Positions 11,734 to 24,866 of a stretch of 64,000 bases of DNA are shown here, one piece after another. The DNA is taken from positions 436,570 to 500,569 of the forward strand of contig CAJJDP010000063.1 of the NCBI GenBank assembly GCA_905182995.1, given 5' to 3'. Within the stretch, counting starts at the first letter, position 1. Each line of letters begins with the position of its first letter. This DNA is from Paramecium octaurelia. Its lineage: Eukaryota; Ciliophora; Oligohymenophorea; Peniculida; Parameciidae. Position numbers and translations under genes: made by a program. The notes beneath the pieces are model-generated. The model made no database searches. It was given only the letters and a program-made list of their open reading frames with translations, and was not told where the DNA came from.

Positions 11734-13160
11734 TCAAAATTCATCATCGGTATCTTTAATAATATCAGTACGAGCGCGTCCTCCTGAAACTATTTTTTTA
11801 TCGAGATTAGTTTACATGTTTGATATTTTATCTCATTGAGATTGTCAAATGCAGCATCCCCAAATAATAAGATCTATGACTCTTCAACACTATGCTTAAT
11901 GTAATCATTTAGAATGTTTTAGATGAGTTCCCAATCAGGGCAAAGTTGTTTGGATAAGTTTAAACAGCTTTTACACCTTTAATTAAATTATATTTCATTT
12001 GTGCATTTACAGAAATCTTTAAACTGAATCTCTACTTTCAAATCAGCAGGAAATCTATCATCCTTTTATAATTTGAAAGGATCCAAATCTTCAATCTTTA
12101 GAATCAATTTGCTATTCCTAGAATATTATAATTTTACTTTTCTTCAATGAAGGCAGTATTAAAGGAAACTCGAAACATTGGTTCCACTTCAAAATGGCCT
12201 CATTATTGTATTTTATAATACCATTATGATTAAATTTAATCATTAAGTCTCCGATTGCCAAAAAAGGTTTGCCTATATTAATTCTAATTAAGTCGATATC
12301 TTTCAACATTAAATCTTTGGCCTTCTTTTAATCTTTGTACTAAGTCTCAAATTAATAATACCTCTAGTTTATCAGTATATTTCAAAGTCTTGCAAGACTT
12401 TTCATAAGTGTAGATTTCTAAAAATGGTTTGCATTACTTATCTTGGATATCTGGAATGCCATGGATAACTATGGAAGTCAAGTATTTGATAGGTGGATAT
12501 ATATTTCTTTAGAATAGTATTCTAGTAATTAACTGATAAAACTAACTTTTCAAAGTACTTCACATATCTAAGTTATGAGGGCATAGTAATTCCACCTCCT
12601 TTCAAATGTTTCTATTTGTCGTAATAAAACAAGGCCTCTTCAGCATTGGAGAAGCGACCACTGTACAAGAGATAGCAACAAATTGCAGTTCCAGTTCTTC
12701 CAATTCCGTTAATGCAATGTACAACAATCACGTTTGATAATTTGGCTTGGAATAGATTCTTAAAATACATGATAAAAAGTCGTCAATGTGCTTACACAAC
12801 ATAAACAAATATCCCAAATTAGGTGTGGACTTCTCTTCCCATGGCTAAAATAATAAGGGCCAGCTTATACAAAAGTGTAAATTTTTCCTTTGAATTTAGT
12901 ATGATCGTATTGTAACCCACTCAAATTATAAATCTGATAATCATTATGATGACGTTATTGCAGATATTGAGCAACCTAATCACAATAGAGATCAATGCTA
13001 CATCATCTATCTTATTTTTGTGTTCTGAATTTCCGTCATTAGGGAATGACATAGCAAGGATTCTAGGACAAATGTATGTAATATCCAATAAATCAGAGGA
13101 GATGGTAGTGGAGGTAGTCTTTTTGTTTTTTTAACTTGCCTTATTTGATTTTATTTTCAT
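11734..13160 (-). CDS. PTEN-like lipid/protein phosphatase
   Basis: 416 residues, matching PTEN in length, after removing seven introns (22-28 nt). The phosphatase domain begins SDLLDITYICPRILAMSFP. The WPD-loop region reads FPWEEKSTPNL and the P-loop is HCINGIGRTG. A C2-like domain follows (GDLMIKFNHNG, then LILKIEDLDPF). The tail is acidic and ends DIIKDTDDEF. PTEN removes the 3-phosphate of PIP3 at the plasma membrane. Here the catalytic Cys and Arg are present, but both P-loop lysines of PTEN are Ile and the WPD-loop Asp aligns with Glu, so substrate preference may differ. Two introns (12746-12768 and 12142-12169) must end in AAG to keep the fold in frame. I first took these for frameshifts. 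Confidence 0.9.
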
Positions 13161-13413
13161 ATTATTATAAATAAAAAACTGTTAATAGTATAATCAGTAT
13201 TAACCATTGCAATATCAAAGTCAAACTGTTAATCTGACCTTTTTATAAACTTAAAATTATATAATATTTTAGTTCAAAGTGAGGTAATTTGATTCTTTTT
13301 TATTAGAGATTAATCAATTATAAATATTGTCTCTTAGTTTCATTATTTGATTGCAACACATTGGTGATAAAGAATAAAACTTAAATTTTGTATTGCAAAC
13401 TCAACCAAAACTT

Positions 13414-16400
13414 ATGAATTTATGTCACAATTATTAAATATTTTTTATGCTTATTCTAATTTTCTTAAATTTTATAGTAGGCATCTATTGTGTGAATAGA
13501 AATGAAAGCAAAGTTATATTGACTGATTTGTAATATAATGAATAAATGCTAGTTACAATAAAAATTCGCCGGTTTTTGTGATAGCTCCTTATTATGAATC
13601 ATTTACAATCGACTTATTCGATTCGAAAGATGTCTTAGAAAACACGAGCTTTAGTGATGTAAACTCCACAAACTAGAATTTGACGTTTAAAATCACTCCT
13701 TTTGTAGAAAATACATCCTAATCCATAGAGTAAGATGTTGATGGCATCTTAGGTCAGCATTTTGTCCAATTGATGAATGGGGTCCTCTGTACCAACCTGC
13801 TCGTTTCTATTTGAGCTTAACCACAATAGATCTCCTATTTTATAATCAAAGTGATGATAAAATAGTCCAGGTCTAAAACAGTTTGCACAAAGATTTGTAA
13901 GATTTGGATGAAAATTTTTTAAATATTTCTTGCTATTCCATATTCCAATTACGAAAAGATAACTAATTTGGGTTGGATTGTAATCTAAACAACAACACCA
14001 CAGTGCTTATTTTTGACTTAATATTTGACGAGCAAACATTAATTATAGAGGATTTCGTTTATAATACCTACTATTACTATTCTTACGAAGATGAAGACAA
14101 CTAGAATTTCCTTACGAAATGTCAGTTCAGAAAAACTATCAATGCAAATATACTAGATGTTGCTAATGAGATAAAATTTGAATTTATACAATATTGTCCT
14201 AGTCTATTCAACGAAAAGGCAATTACAAACGAATTCTTAATTATTTATCATGAAATAATACATAAGGATAACAATACCTTGTATTTGCATGCCTATAAAG
14301 CAACTACTGCAGATATAGACTCTTGCAATTTGGATCCCAATACAATGATAGAACAGATATTTATAAATTCAATGATAAATGGATATGATAATTAAACTTG
14401 GAATGTTGGATTTTTGTTTCAGTTTTCTCCCAAAATTTGTAAATGTAACATCCAGGAGATCTATGCTTCCCATTACAATATACTCTGCAAGAGTACACTG
14501 ATTGAGCGTATTGAATTCGATATTTTATAGTCTATTAGCCAAACCAAATCAGATAGGTGCAAAATCTAAATGATGAAGTAGTCCTTGTGACTGGAACCAA
14601 CTTGGCTGTCCTCATTATCTATTTGGAAAGATCCTATCAATCCCAAAACTACTTTACTCTTAGCTATAAAGAGATTTTTGAGCCTGGCTTTCTCTTAGTT
14701 GATGTGTCTATTACAAGTCAATATTTAGCTGTGATTATGACTGATTCTCCAATTGCTCAATAGATTTCTCCATTAAATTAAAACCCTAACTTATACTGTT
14801 CTAGGTAAACTCCTGAAGAAACTAAAAATATATTGAAGATCTATTACTTGAATTCCGAATACAAAACAGTTTATTATTAATCAAACACTTTTAATTAGTT
14901 TCAGAATTTCTTTCAGAGCCTAAATTAAATAGAATTTGGAAATTTCATTCTATTATATAATTACTTCGATCAAAAAATCAATGTCATTACGTTATTTGAG
15001 AAGTACGTATTATGCTATTGATGTTTAGACAAATGAATGTATCTTATTAGTTGGGACAGGACAACTTAACTTAAACTTATAATCAGTAAATCAGTCCAAT
15101 CATTGTAAGACACTTCAATAATTATTTTCAAGATTTCCTTTAATATTTCAGGTGGATACATGGCATTGGATCAATTCCAGAACACTTACAATTACATCCT
15201 GATGACGTTCTAAAGATACATCATTTTATGCTTTATCAAGTTGGGAGATAGCAATTTCCAACTGATTGCTTAAGTACATAAGCTTGAGGAGAAAGAGTAG
15301 CAGAGTTTGACTTTGTGTCCAATTAGCAAAGACATTTACGTATTCCAAGAAATCATAAATTCAATTGACTTATTTGAAGGCGTAATTTGCTTTATCTATT
15401 GTTGTAGATTATGGGTCCATTGTTAAATTTCAACTATGTTCCCAATTACAATGTGAGCAAATATTATCCCTTTTATTAAAATCACAAAGCAATCATTAAA
15501 GAAAATCAAATCTATAACAACAAACACAATCAAACAAGATAAGTGTTCAAAGTGTTGAGCGCTGTAAATAAAAACATATTCATAACTTCCAACATCTTTG
15601 GAATAGTTGAGATCCTATTGACCTACTCTAATAGTCTAAACAATTAAACCAATAGTGAAGCCATCATAATTAATAAAACTTGTATCATAAATGCAAAGCA
15701 ATATGTATCACTTATGAATGGTTATTCTTTTAGGAAAGCTTCTCAAAGTAGTTCCCCATAAATATTGAAATTTAACAGTGCGTTGAGGAGAAGGATAAAG
15801 ATCTCCAAAAATATTTGAGTCAGGTTGATTACTTCAAATAATTTGAATATTTTGACATAGCAGTGTAATATAAAGATTCAATGTAAATCCTTCTTATTGA
15901 CGTTATTAGTATTGTATTTTGCCAAAATAAAAATTCAATTATTGGATAGCAACGATGTCAGAGTATCACAGAAATGAAATCCAATGATAACATAGTGCAA
16001 ATTTACATTCTTCAAGGACCGATTAAAAATGAGAGGATTAATTACTTTATCACTATTCTTTATAGTTCAAGTGGGACTAGATTATACTTCTACATTTTAG
16101 ATCTTTTTGTAAATGATAATTGTAAAATTGTAGTTGCCAAGCCAAATCTATCCGGAGATCAAATATCATGATATCTACTGTTACAATATATTAGATACTC
16201 ACAGTTCAATTGTCTCCTTTAGATACACTTATGTTAACTAATAAACCTTATTCATATTGTTCAATGATGCAAGAATCGTTGTTTATACACCTGGACCCAT
16301 CAACTCAACCAAGGAAATTAAATTGTATAATTACACCTCTACATTAACCAATCTTGTTCTTAACATCAAGGAATGTGAGAATAACAGTTTCTTAGGATTT

Positions 16401-19173
16401 GAAATTACTAAATATTTCTAGTCCAAATTAGCTAAGTAATATTTAATCGTTTGGTGCCAAGAAAATTAAAACGGCAATTACACACCTATTTTACTACAAT
16501 ACATAATTACTAATATCAATTAGATTAATTTTTGGAGGAGACTACCCCATTATGATACTATTTTGAGTAATCAAAGCAAAATCCTGATATCTGGCCTCAT
16601 TTTGTATGTTCCCATCATTACAAAGAGTGTCTACAATGACTATTTTTAGAAGTACTACATTTACAATTTGGAAGACTATACTGCCAGATCTCTGGTTGAG
16701 AAAATAGAAATTGAGAAGAAGAAGAAGGAATAAATAGTAAATACATTAAACTATATCCTAGATAACATATCCTATAAGCAACTTAATGGATTCATTTATA
16801 GCTGGATCCTCTATAAGTTTGACTCTCATTATCACAGAGAAGAAATTCGAAATTTATTATTTGAATTAGAAGGCAGAATTTATATTTCATCTCTAGTAGC
16901 AGTTCATTCCTGAATACAACGATTCTCCATTTTTGTTGATCATTGGTGTCTTTTAATCTTAAAAGCCCAACGTTATGTATAGGTACTTACTATGCATTAT
17001 TACTAGAAATTACACTTTGGTTTACAATTTCTCAAGCACCTAGATCTCATTTGCGTATAATTGTTCATCATAATACAAAGTAGAAGTAAACTACGATTAA
17101 ATCAGCTAAGCTGGAGGATATTATTAATTTCTCTTTTTAGTTAATGTAAATATTGCTTTAAATCTGATAGTAATCTTTCTTCAATGGTCCAATTGCTTCC
17201 TACGATTACTAATCAAATCAATAGAATTTGTCTATTATTCCATCTCCTTATTTACAGATGAATAAATACTTAGGTAGTTATATGGATGAAGTATCTACCT
17301 TTGGACAAGTTTCTTAAATTATTGATATAGGAGATGAAATATACACAGGATTGTTCAACCAAGATGTTGTGAATAGTAAGACATTTTTAATATTTCTAGT
17401 CTCTTAATATAAGGACTTAATAATCGTATTGACTGACTATTATGTGTTGTTTTATCAAAAGAATTCCATTCCAGATGTAAATAGATCTTGCATCTACTCT
17501 AATTACACTCAAGATGAAAGAAAAGGCAATTCACCCTTGTGTTCAATAAGATTGATCTATATTCACGCATTAAAGCAATCTAGTCCCTTCCTCTTTTGTC
17601 AAATGCAGTTAAACGGCGTAAATGTATTAATCATAGTATGCCAACTGAAATATTTTAATAAATCAAATGATAAAATATCGTTTTAGGATTAAGAAAACAT
17701 CTAATAATATATTTACTTAGAGTATACATATGTCAGACTGAACAATACTATTTCAATTCCTGTGAATATTGTGAATGATAGGTAGTTTTGTTACTGCTTC
17801 TTCAATGATTTATAGCCTTTCTTCTACAACAATACAATTTACTAAATGATCAAGACTGGATATCAACAATTGAATTCTTATTTTGGGATCTATCAAATAG
17901 TAGTTTCAAATAATTAAACCATTCAATTCATTAAGCAGAGCTCGTATCCTAGCACAAATGACTCGTAGCCTTTGTTTTATGCAGAAGACTTTGGCTTGTC
18001 TATGATTGAATATCAATAGATTCAATACTTGTACCTAATACTATTGCAGCCCAATAATATTTTTGTGTTGGTGATTAATATGACAGATGGATTTCCCACT
18101 AATGGGCCTGGTAGGAATCTGTTATTTTAGAAGAATGAAGACTATGTGAGATTCGAAAAGGCTGTGTTTATTCAGACCATCAACCATCATCAACCTCACA
18201 TTGTAAATGATTCATATATGGAGTAAACTATTTCGGTGGGAAATAACAACTAAATCTATGAGATTACTTTTAACATCCTAACACTGGAAGCAAAACTGAG
18301 ATACACTTTCTATTAATACTTGTTATGTCATCACAACTTTTTGTCTCGTCCACAAATTGAGATTTAGTTTCAAAATGATACAATATTCTATTTGGTCACT
18401 CAATGCCTATCGAATCAATTTGAGTACCAATCCATTTAAGTGGAAATGACATATCTACTTAATGAATTAAACACCAATATAGTCTATACGTCACTTTTCA
18501 TCAGTATAATTTACAATCTTTAATTTAGGAAATTACAGTCAAAACTATTCAAGGCCAGTGGAAATCTTGGAACCTTATTTGGTCAACCCATAAGAATTGC
18601 ATCTACAGAAAACACAACTATATTAGGCTTTGGATACCCAAACCAACACATCGAAATCACATGTTCTGATAACCAACAGCACCTATTTTTTGATTGATCT
18701 CATACTGTATGCTGACAATGGGTATTACTTGTATTATCCCATTAAGTTAACTAATGATGACAGGGTATTTAAATAATTTTAATATTTATTAGAATCATTC
18801 AGTATCCTTGAATGTTACTGCATACAACTCCTATTCGAGTTGTGAGGTCGAATTCACATTGGAATGGGTTGAATAGGATAGTTAGGTGAATAGTCTGGCT
18901 TGGTTCTGGGCGATACTATCTCTTTTGTTGTTGTTGATTTTGACTGTGATTATAATTGCTGTTTATGGTTTTTGTTAAAAACAGAGTCAGATTGGCAGAC
19001 AAGACAAGGATTTCCCTCTGGAAAGGATCCGAGATGATTAAAGTGAATAAGGGTTGGAATTGCAGGGGGCTGCTTATAATCAATTGATGTTGGGGGATGT
19101 GTTCAAAGATCTATTACGAAATAACAGAACGAAGAAGTAGACAGTTTCATACGTGGACGAGTTGTCCGATTGA
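13414..19173 (+). CDS. Giant secreted/type I membrane protein, unknown
   Basis: Roughly 1,850 residues read through about ten short introns. A hydrophobic N-terminus (FFMLILIFLNFIVGIYC) is a signal peptide. The long body is rich in Asn, Thr, Ser, Tyr and Phe with scattered Cys and many N-x-S/T sites, which suits an extracellular protein. Near the C-terminus one TM helix (FWAILSLLLLLILTVIIIA) is followed by about 80 cytoplasmic residues ending VSYVDELSD and TGA. I see no known domain. Clear introns include 23-nt ones near 13535 and 13730, one near 15020, and 15105-15132, which must end in AAG. Not every intron was placed. I call it one gene because no in-frame TGA followed by a new start interrupts it, but a split cannot be excluded. 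Confidence 0.7.
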
Positions 19174-19209
19174 ATAATATATTATTTATTTAAATATATA
19201 TATATAAAC

Positions 19210-22200
19210 ATGGGTTGTGGATTGAAGAAGGAAAAGAAGGAGAGCAATAATGAGATTGCTTCTTTGAAACCCCTAATCAAATTCAAGATCACATTTTCTA
19301 ATGTCAAGATCAAGAACATACCTCTTCAGAGGACTAAAGTTCATTTTTCAATTGCAAATTAAGATAGTTTCCAAACTTAAATCTCATATAATAATCCTAA
19401 CCCACATTGGCGATAAACATTTAGATCGTTTCATGAAAGTGATTTGGAAACCTTGAAGTCAGAATTCTTCAAAATTGTATGCTACTCTTATTTATTCAGA
19501 GTGTCTTCTGCGCTGAAAAGAATAAATGCTTTGCTTCTGTAGTTTAAAATATGTGGGAAGTTGCAAACGGTCCCATTCATTATGATTTGTTTCTCGAATC
19601 CACCAAGGCTCACTCATCCAGAATCACTTTTGACTTGAGAATGGTCCAAATGACAACCTTGAAAATCCAAAGCAAACAAGTCATGTGCGAACTTAAAGAC
19701 CAATTGATGGAACAAGCCTATAATTTTCAATTAAAAGTCAGAGTATCCTATTTCATAATATCATCAAGTCCCATTAAGTGGATTACTATAGCGATTTCTC
19801 TCCAAATTACCTAAATCACTACTTTTACCGTTAATCCAGCATCAAATAATATGGGTACATTGATTCCAAAGAAAAACTAAGAAGTGAATCCGACGAGTTC
19901 CAATTGGTGAGAGACATCTTCGATTCATCAATTGATGAGAGCATTCAAACTGATCTCAAGAGTTGCTACTTGAAAAAGAACGGACTCAAGAATGATCAAG
20001 AATTGATCTTAAAAAAATCTAAATCCAACAGCCAACTCAACACCATGATCCATCTCTCGACTAGTCAATCTCAAACTAACAAATCCAGAAGACCCTACTC
20101 AACCATGGGTCTAATAACAAAAAAGGATCTTCTGTGGGAATTCAAAGTACAAGAAAATAATCCAATCATATCCTTTGACATTTATGTTGATGAATTTTCC
20201 AGTTCTTCATTTGAATTCATTCTCTGGGGAAGTTCAAAACCAAATGAAAAATCTGATAATGAAAGTGTACGAAAAATTGGAAATTCCATTATCTCCCTCA
20301 ACAAATTCTTCAGTCAAAATGTCAATGTCTTAGCAGAACTAGACAGGATCTCCCTCCAAGAAGTGAGATTTACAGACAAGTTATGGATCCATGGCTAATG
20401 TGTTGGAAGAGTCAAAGCAGAATTCATTATAACCAAGGATACCTTCATTAGACAAATGCTTGGAGGATTCAGAACAGAGGAAGGCATCCAAAGATCCTCT
20501 TAACTCTATATCAAAAAGGATAAATACTCTGGACCACAGAGTCCCAATATCTATCAAATCATCTAGATCAATAATGAGATAGATGAATTGGCTGGAAAAT
20601 TGAATCAAAAGAGTCTTCAACATAGGGAGAGAGTCAAAATTAATAAGGCCATTAATCAAATTATTGAAAAGTTGAGTACTTTAATTAAAAACTAAGAGCT
20701 ATATGAGAACCTAGAAGAGATGATAGCTGCTCAGTTAGTGTTTGTGGATGTAACCAAGAATCTATTAGAAAGTGCTGATTTAATCGACGAAGATTTGAGA
20801 GATCAATATTATGATGTGCTTATTACTTTATTGAACAGAGACGAATTCTTCATCAGCTACTTGGGTTTCGATAAGGATCTCAAGGAAGCATATAACCTAA
20901 GAAACGATTAGAATTACGTGTCTAAAAATAAGAATCTTATATAACAATTAAATCAGAAAATTAGAATAGGATTACATTATTAGAATTTCTTACATCAGAC
21001 TTTTGAGAAAGTTACGTAGAAGCTCAATTAATAGGGATAGAATGACAAGGAAGAATTGTTTGTAAATACATTTTTAGTTATTGCTTTTTTCAGAATACCC
21101 TAATTTTAGAACTTAGTTATTAACATCCTAAAAGAAGATCAACGATTACTAAATGAGGAATTCGAGAAAGATTTCGGAATAAATTGCATTGATAACACAT
21201 TTTCTGCTGAATGGGATAAGAATTTTTATGATTATCTACAAAGTGATCCTCGTCATTAAGAGCATAAGAAGCAATTCTAAGGCATCCTTAATTCTATTGA
21301 TTGGAAGAACATCATACTTACAAGTAGAGTGTTTTTGAAGTGGTTCCAATTAATGTTGAATCATTACAAGAAAGCAAAACATCCCTATGATATGTGCTTA
21401 ATATGGTCCGGTTTTCCTGGCTATTTGATTTTAATAAAATACTTGCTGTTGGAGATTAAATATTCAAATGAATATCCATATCCAGAAACTATTAAACATG
21501 CTTCATTGTGCTTTTTGGAGAATGAAAACATGCTTAATTATTTAGTCGTTGTGATATTTCACAAAACCAAACTATACGATGGAATTGCAGTATTTTACAC
21601 ACTCGATATGATCAATGATTGGTTTGACAGAATCAAAAAGTAGAATAAGAAGATTCCAACTGATTTCAACTATCAATTCCTGATGAAGGGTTTGTTTATG
21701 ATTTTTGATGGCTAACATGCCTCATCGATCAGTAAAGCACTCTAATTGATATTTAATATATTTCCTTAGATGCCCATTGAAATCTAGAAGGAAATCAGTG
21801 ATCACATATTTGATAATTGTTTTTTCAAGTTTTTCATGTTTTGGAGTAAGTTAGTTAGATTCGTCTTTCAACACCTTTTGATCTATCGAATATAGCATCG
21901 ACTTAGAAATTATAGACAGGAAAGCATCAGAGACATTTACAAGGAATTCGAGTGCATAAAACTATAGAAGTAGAAATACACAGTTGAAGAGAAGGCTAAA
22001 TTGTTGAATCATCTCATTTACATCAAATACTCATAAATGATTGAGTTGGTGTTGAAAATCAAGAGAAAGATTGCACAACACAATCTGTAATAGGAAAGTT
22101 AATTTCAATTGTAATTAGAGGCAAAATCTCTAAAATTGAAATTGATGAAGAAGAAATAACAATAAAAAAAATATCAACTAAAGAGAATGGAATCTCCAAG

Positions 22201-22828
22201 GCATGATTAAATAGATATCTCATTTGAAAAATAGTAAAGATCAAATATTAGTTTAACATTTAGTTTGAATGATCCCTTCTATAATTCCGACATCAGGGAA
22301 GATGAAAAGTCAATAGATCAGTCTCATGATAATGCGAAAGAGAACAATGTGTCTAATTATGATCAGAATGAAATCTATCTTTTTGATAGGAGTATCAGTT
22401 CGATCATCAATTTGAATGATCTATTGGCTGATATTGATTAAGACAAGAAGACTAATGAGAAAAGAAAGTCAAGACATTCGAATAGAAATAATTCGGTGGA
22501 GTTGAATTCTGAAAAGAGCCAGAAGAGCAGGAGAGATGATAATGTAAACCCAAAGAAATTAAAAATCTATCATCGACTCAACAAATAAGAGAACATCAAG
22601 AAATCATTCACCAAAGAACTCTTGTCATACTTGATTCCAGCTATACAGGAGTGGCAAGAGCAATAGGCTAATTATAAACGATGGTTTTTGAAGACTCAAG
22701 CAATGATAAAGAAGTAGTTTAAATAGGATCAGTAAGAACAACAATTGATGGATATCGACCCACCTGAAATCAATTTGTATGTACCCAAAGATGAAACAGA
22801 AAATGAAAATGTCTATACAGATCATTGA
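19210..22828 (+). CDS. Large MGCG-start (probably acylated) protein, C2-like N-terminus
   Basis: About 1,189 residues with two introns: 23 nt with a CAG acceptor near 19481, and 26 nt at 19743-19768 with an AAG acceptor. The protein starts MGCGLKKEKKE. Gly2 followed by Cys3 is a classic N-myristoylation plus palmitoylation site, so it is probably membrane-anchored. The first 400 residues hold beta-rich, C2-like segments. The middle (about residues 680-830) is a helical region with ILTSRVFLKWFQLMLNHYKK and LIWSGFPGYLILIKYLLLE, reminiscent of the DUF1765/UPF0592 family, which I hold only tentatively. The C-terminal third is charged, low complexity, with many serines and lysines. Function unknown. 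It starts 36 bp after the giant membrane protein gene. Confidence 0.75.
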
Positions 22829-23227
22829 TTAAATTAATTAAGCTAAATCTATTTTTGATATTATATTTATCTATCTATAAAAACTAAACTATTTTATAAT
22901 TGTTAAATATGATTTTGCTTTTCATTAATGTATATCCATATGGTTATTTTAAAATGATTAAAAATAATCAGTTTAAAACGGCGGTAATTTAGATTTAATT
23001 ATAATTAGCTGAGGAATAAACTTAGATGAATTTATTAAGATTTGTATTTTTATTCTAAAGTTAGATATAAATATTAAATGTATTATATAATCAATTTTTC
23101 TTTAATAACAAACTTTATATCATCCCTTTTTCCTACATATACTTATAGATTAATTATTTTAAAACACTTTTATCTACAATAGTAAATAATAATAATTCAT
23201 TCTTCTTATCAAATGCTTAAGTGGCCA
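22829..23227. other. Convergent intergenic region
   Basis: 400 bp of AT-rich DNA between two converging genes. It should hold both 3' ends. No open frame with coding character was seen on either strand. Confidence 0.5.
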
Positions 23228-24786
23228 TCAAAGTTTAAAACTTAGATGATTTTACCTTAATTTTTAAGACCCTCCATTTCCTTATATATAAATTTTTTAT
23301 CTCTTTATAATAGTTATTTACAATTACACTTTATACCTTACTAACAATTGTATATATGAAAAATACATGTCTAGATATGGTGATTTCACAATCTCCTCTT
23401 CAATATGATAATTAATTATAGTCTTTTACATTTAGACTTTAATCTATTTTACTTCTAAAGTTAAGAAATAAACATGATAAATTACTTTCCTAATCTTCCT
23501 TTTTTATTTCCATATAAATTTGATTCCAATACTTATTCCAGAGCATGATGATCCTATTGGCATATGCTTAGACCTTCTTTCGATAATTTCTATAAACTTC
23601 TATGATCTTTCTCATTCTTCTTTTGAATTAATATGTTTTTTAAAATATCTCACCAATTTATCCGTAACTCATCATAAAAGTATACACCATTCTTTTCGCC
23701 TTCTTTTTAGCCCCCTTTTCCTTAACTTTCGATAGCATTCTCAAAATTAAAAGACCCTGAAATATTGTTCTTTGATAAATGTCTTTCCCAGACTTTTACA
23801 ACATTCTTTATAACACTTACCGAACTCTGTATTGCCTTCTCTTCTTGATGGATTGTTTAAATTAAAAAATGATATTATCCTAAATAATGGGATGTTAATT
23901 TACGTAATATCGCCTTTTAATGATGGATACCAATTAAATGAAGTAGAGATTCTGAAGCCATAATTTTTATTGGAATTTTAAAAAGTTGTCGATATTATTT
24001 CTATACAGAATGATTTCTTTAAGTATCTTTTTCTTTTCTTAGAACTCGAACCGTTCTCTCAAGGTTTCTTTCTTCTCCTCAAATATTTATCTTTTTTTGT
24101 GTAGAGTTTCTGATAATTTTCTAGCTGATTGAACTCTTCTTAGGTTCTGCTATAGTTTCATTTTATCAGGCTAATATTATTCAATATTCTTGTTGAGTGA
24201 TATCATGTCTTTAGAGGGTTTCCTGGTGAAGAAGAATTAGGAGGACCTTGTGAATTGATAGCCTGTGGACGGTCTTAATTTGGATTCGGTCTCCATTTTT
24301 TGTTGCTGTTGTGGCTTAATTCCAAAAGAAGCCTTGGCATAGATAGTGGTAGCTTATTATGAAAAGATTGCCAGATACAAACAACGTTATGTGAAGAGTA
24401 TGTGTTCACCCTATTCAGTATATCTCAGAATTTGTTTTCTTTCAAAAGATTCCTCATTGTTGAATCTGTTCGGAGTTATGGTATGACTTGAGATGTAAAA
24501 TTTCATTTTGGCTTAATCTGTGAATTAGAAATCTACTATTTATCATGATATATGTACAGATTACAAGAGGCTTTTTGTGACCAGTTAAAGGCACTTCAAT
24601 ATAGTGGAATTGACAAAGGTCAAGTTAAATGACATTGGTCAAACGCACATCCAAGATGGCTCTCTCTTTGTGAATGTATTGAATATCCGTTTATTTACGC
24701 TACGTGTTCAAAAATGCTGGTGTAGACAAGGAGAGATTATCAGAGAATATTTGTTTAATCTTGCGTTCCTCAAGTTTTTGTATCAT
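23228..24786 (-). CDS. Basic helical protein of unknown function
   Basis: 501 residues with two introns: 22 nt with a CAG acceptor near 24494, and 31 nt with a TAG acceptor near 23440. The N-terminus begins MIQKLEERKIKQIFSDNLS. The second half is strongly basic and helical, with aromatic and Arg/Lys spacing that recalls IQ-type calmodulin-binding segments (KKVQAYANRIIMLWNKYW), but no exact IQ motif can be counted. The C-terminus reads EEEIVKSPYLDMYFSYIQ. No family is recognised. Two plus-strand frames across its 5' half look open but are antisense shadows: removing the 22-nt intron joins two strongly coding minus frames. Only 80 bp separate it from the CK1 gene upstream. Confidence 0.7.
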
Positions 24787-24866
24787 TTAGAAATTTTCAT
24801 CATACTTCTCATAATTTTAATTCATTAATATTAATAAATAATAATGGGTAAATTAGCATAGTCGTT

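Noticed and set aside
12130-12780. Two 1-bp deletions in homopolymers of the PTEN-like gene (pseudogene or sequencing errors)
   Set aside because: Both disappear if 23- and 28-nt introns ending in AAG are removed, which also restores PTEN-like spacing and an exact codon count.
24208-24828. Plus-strand frames (one starting MSLEGFLVKKNQED, another MELTKVKLND), taken at first as a TGA-broken pseudogene
   Set aside because: The minus strand gives one clean spliced protein through the same region after removing a 22-nt intron.
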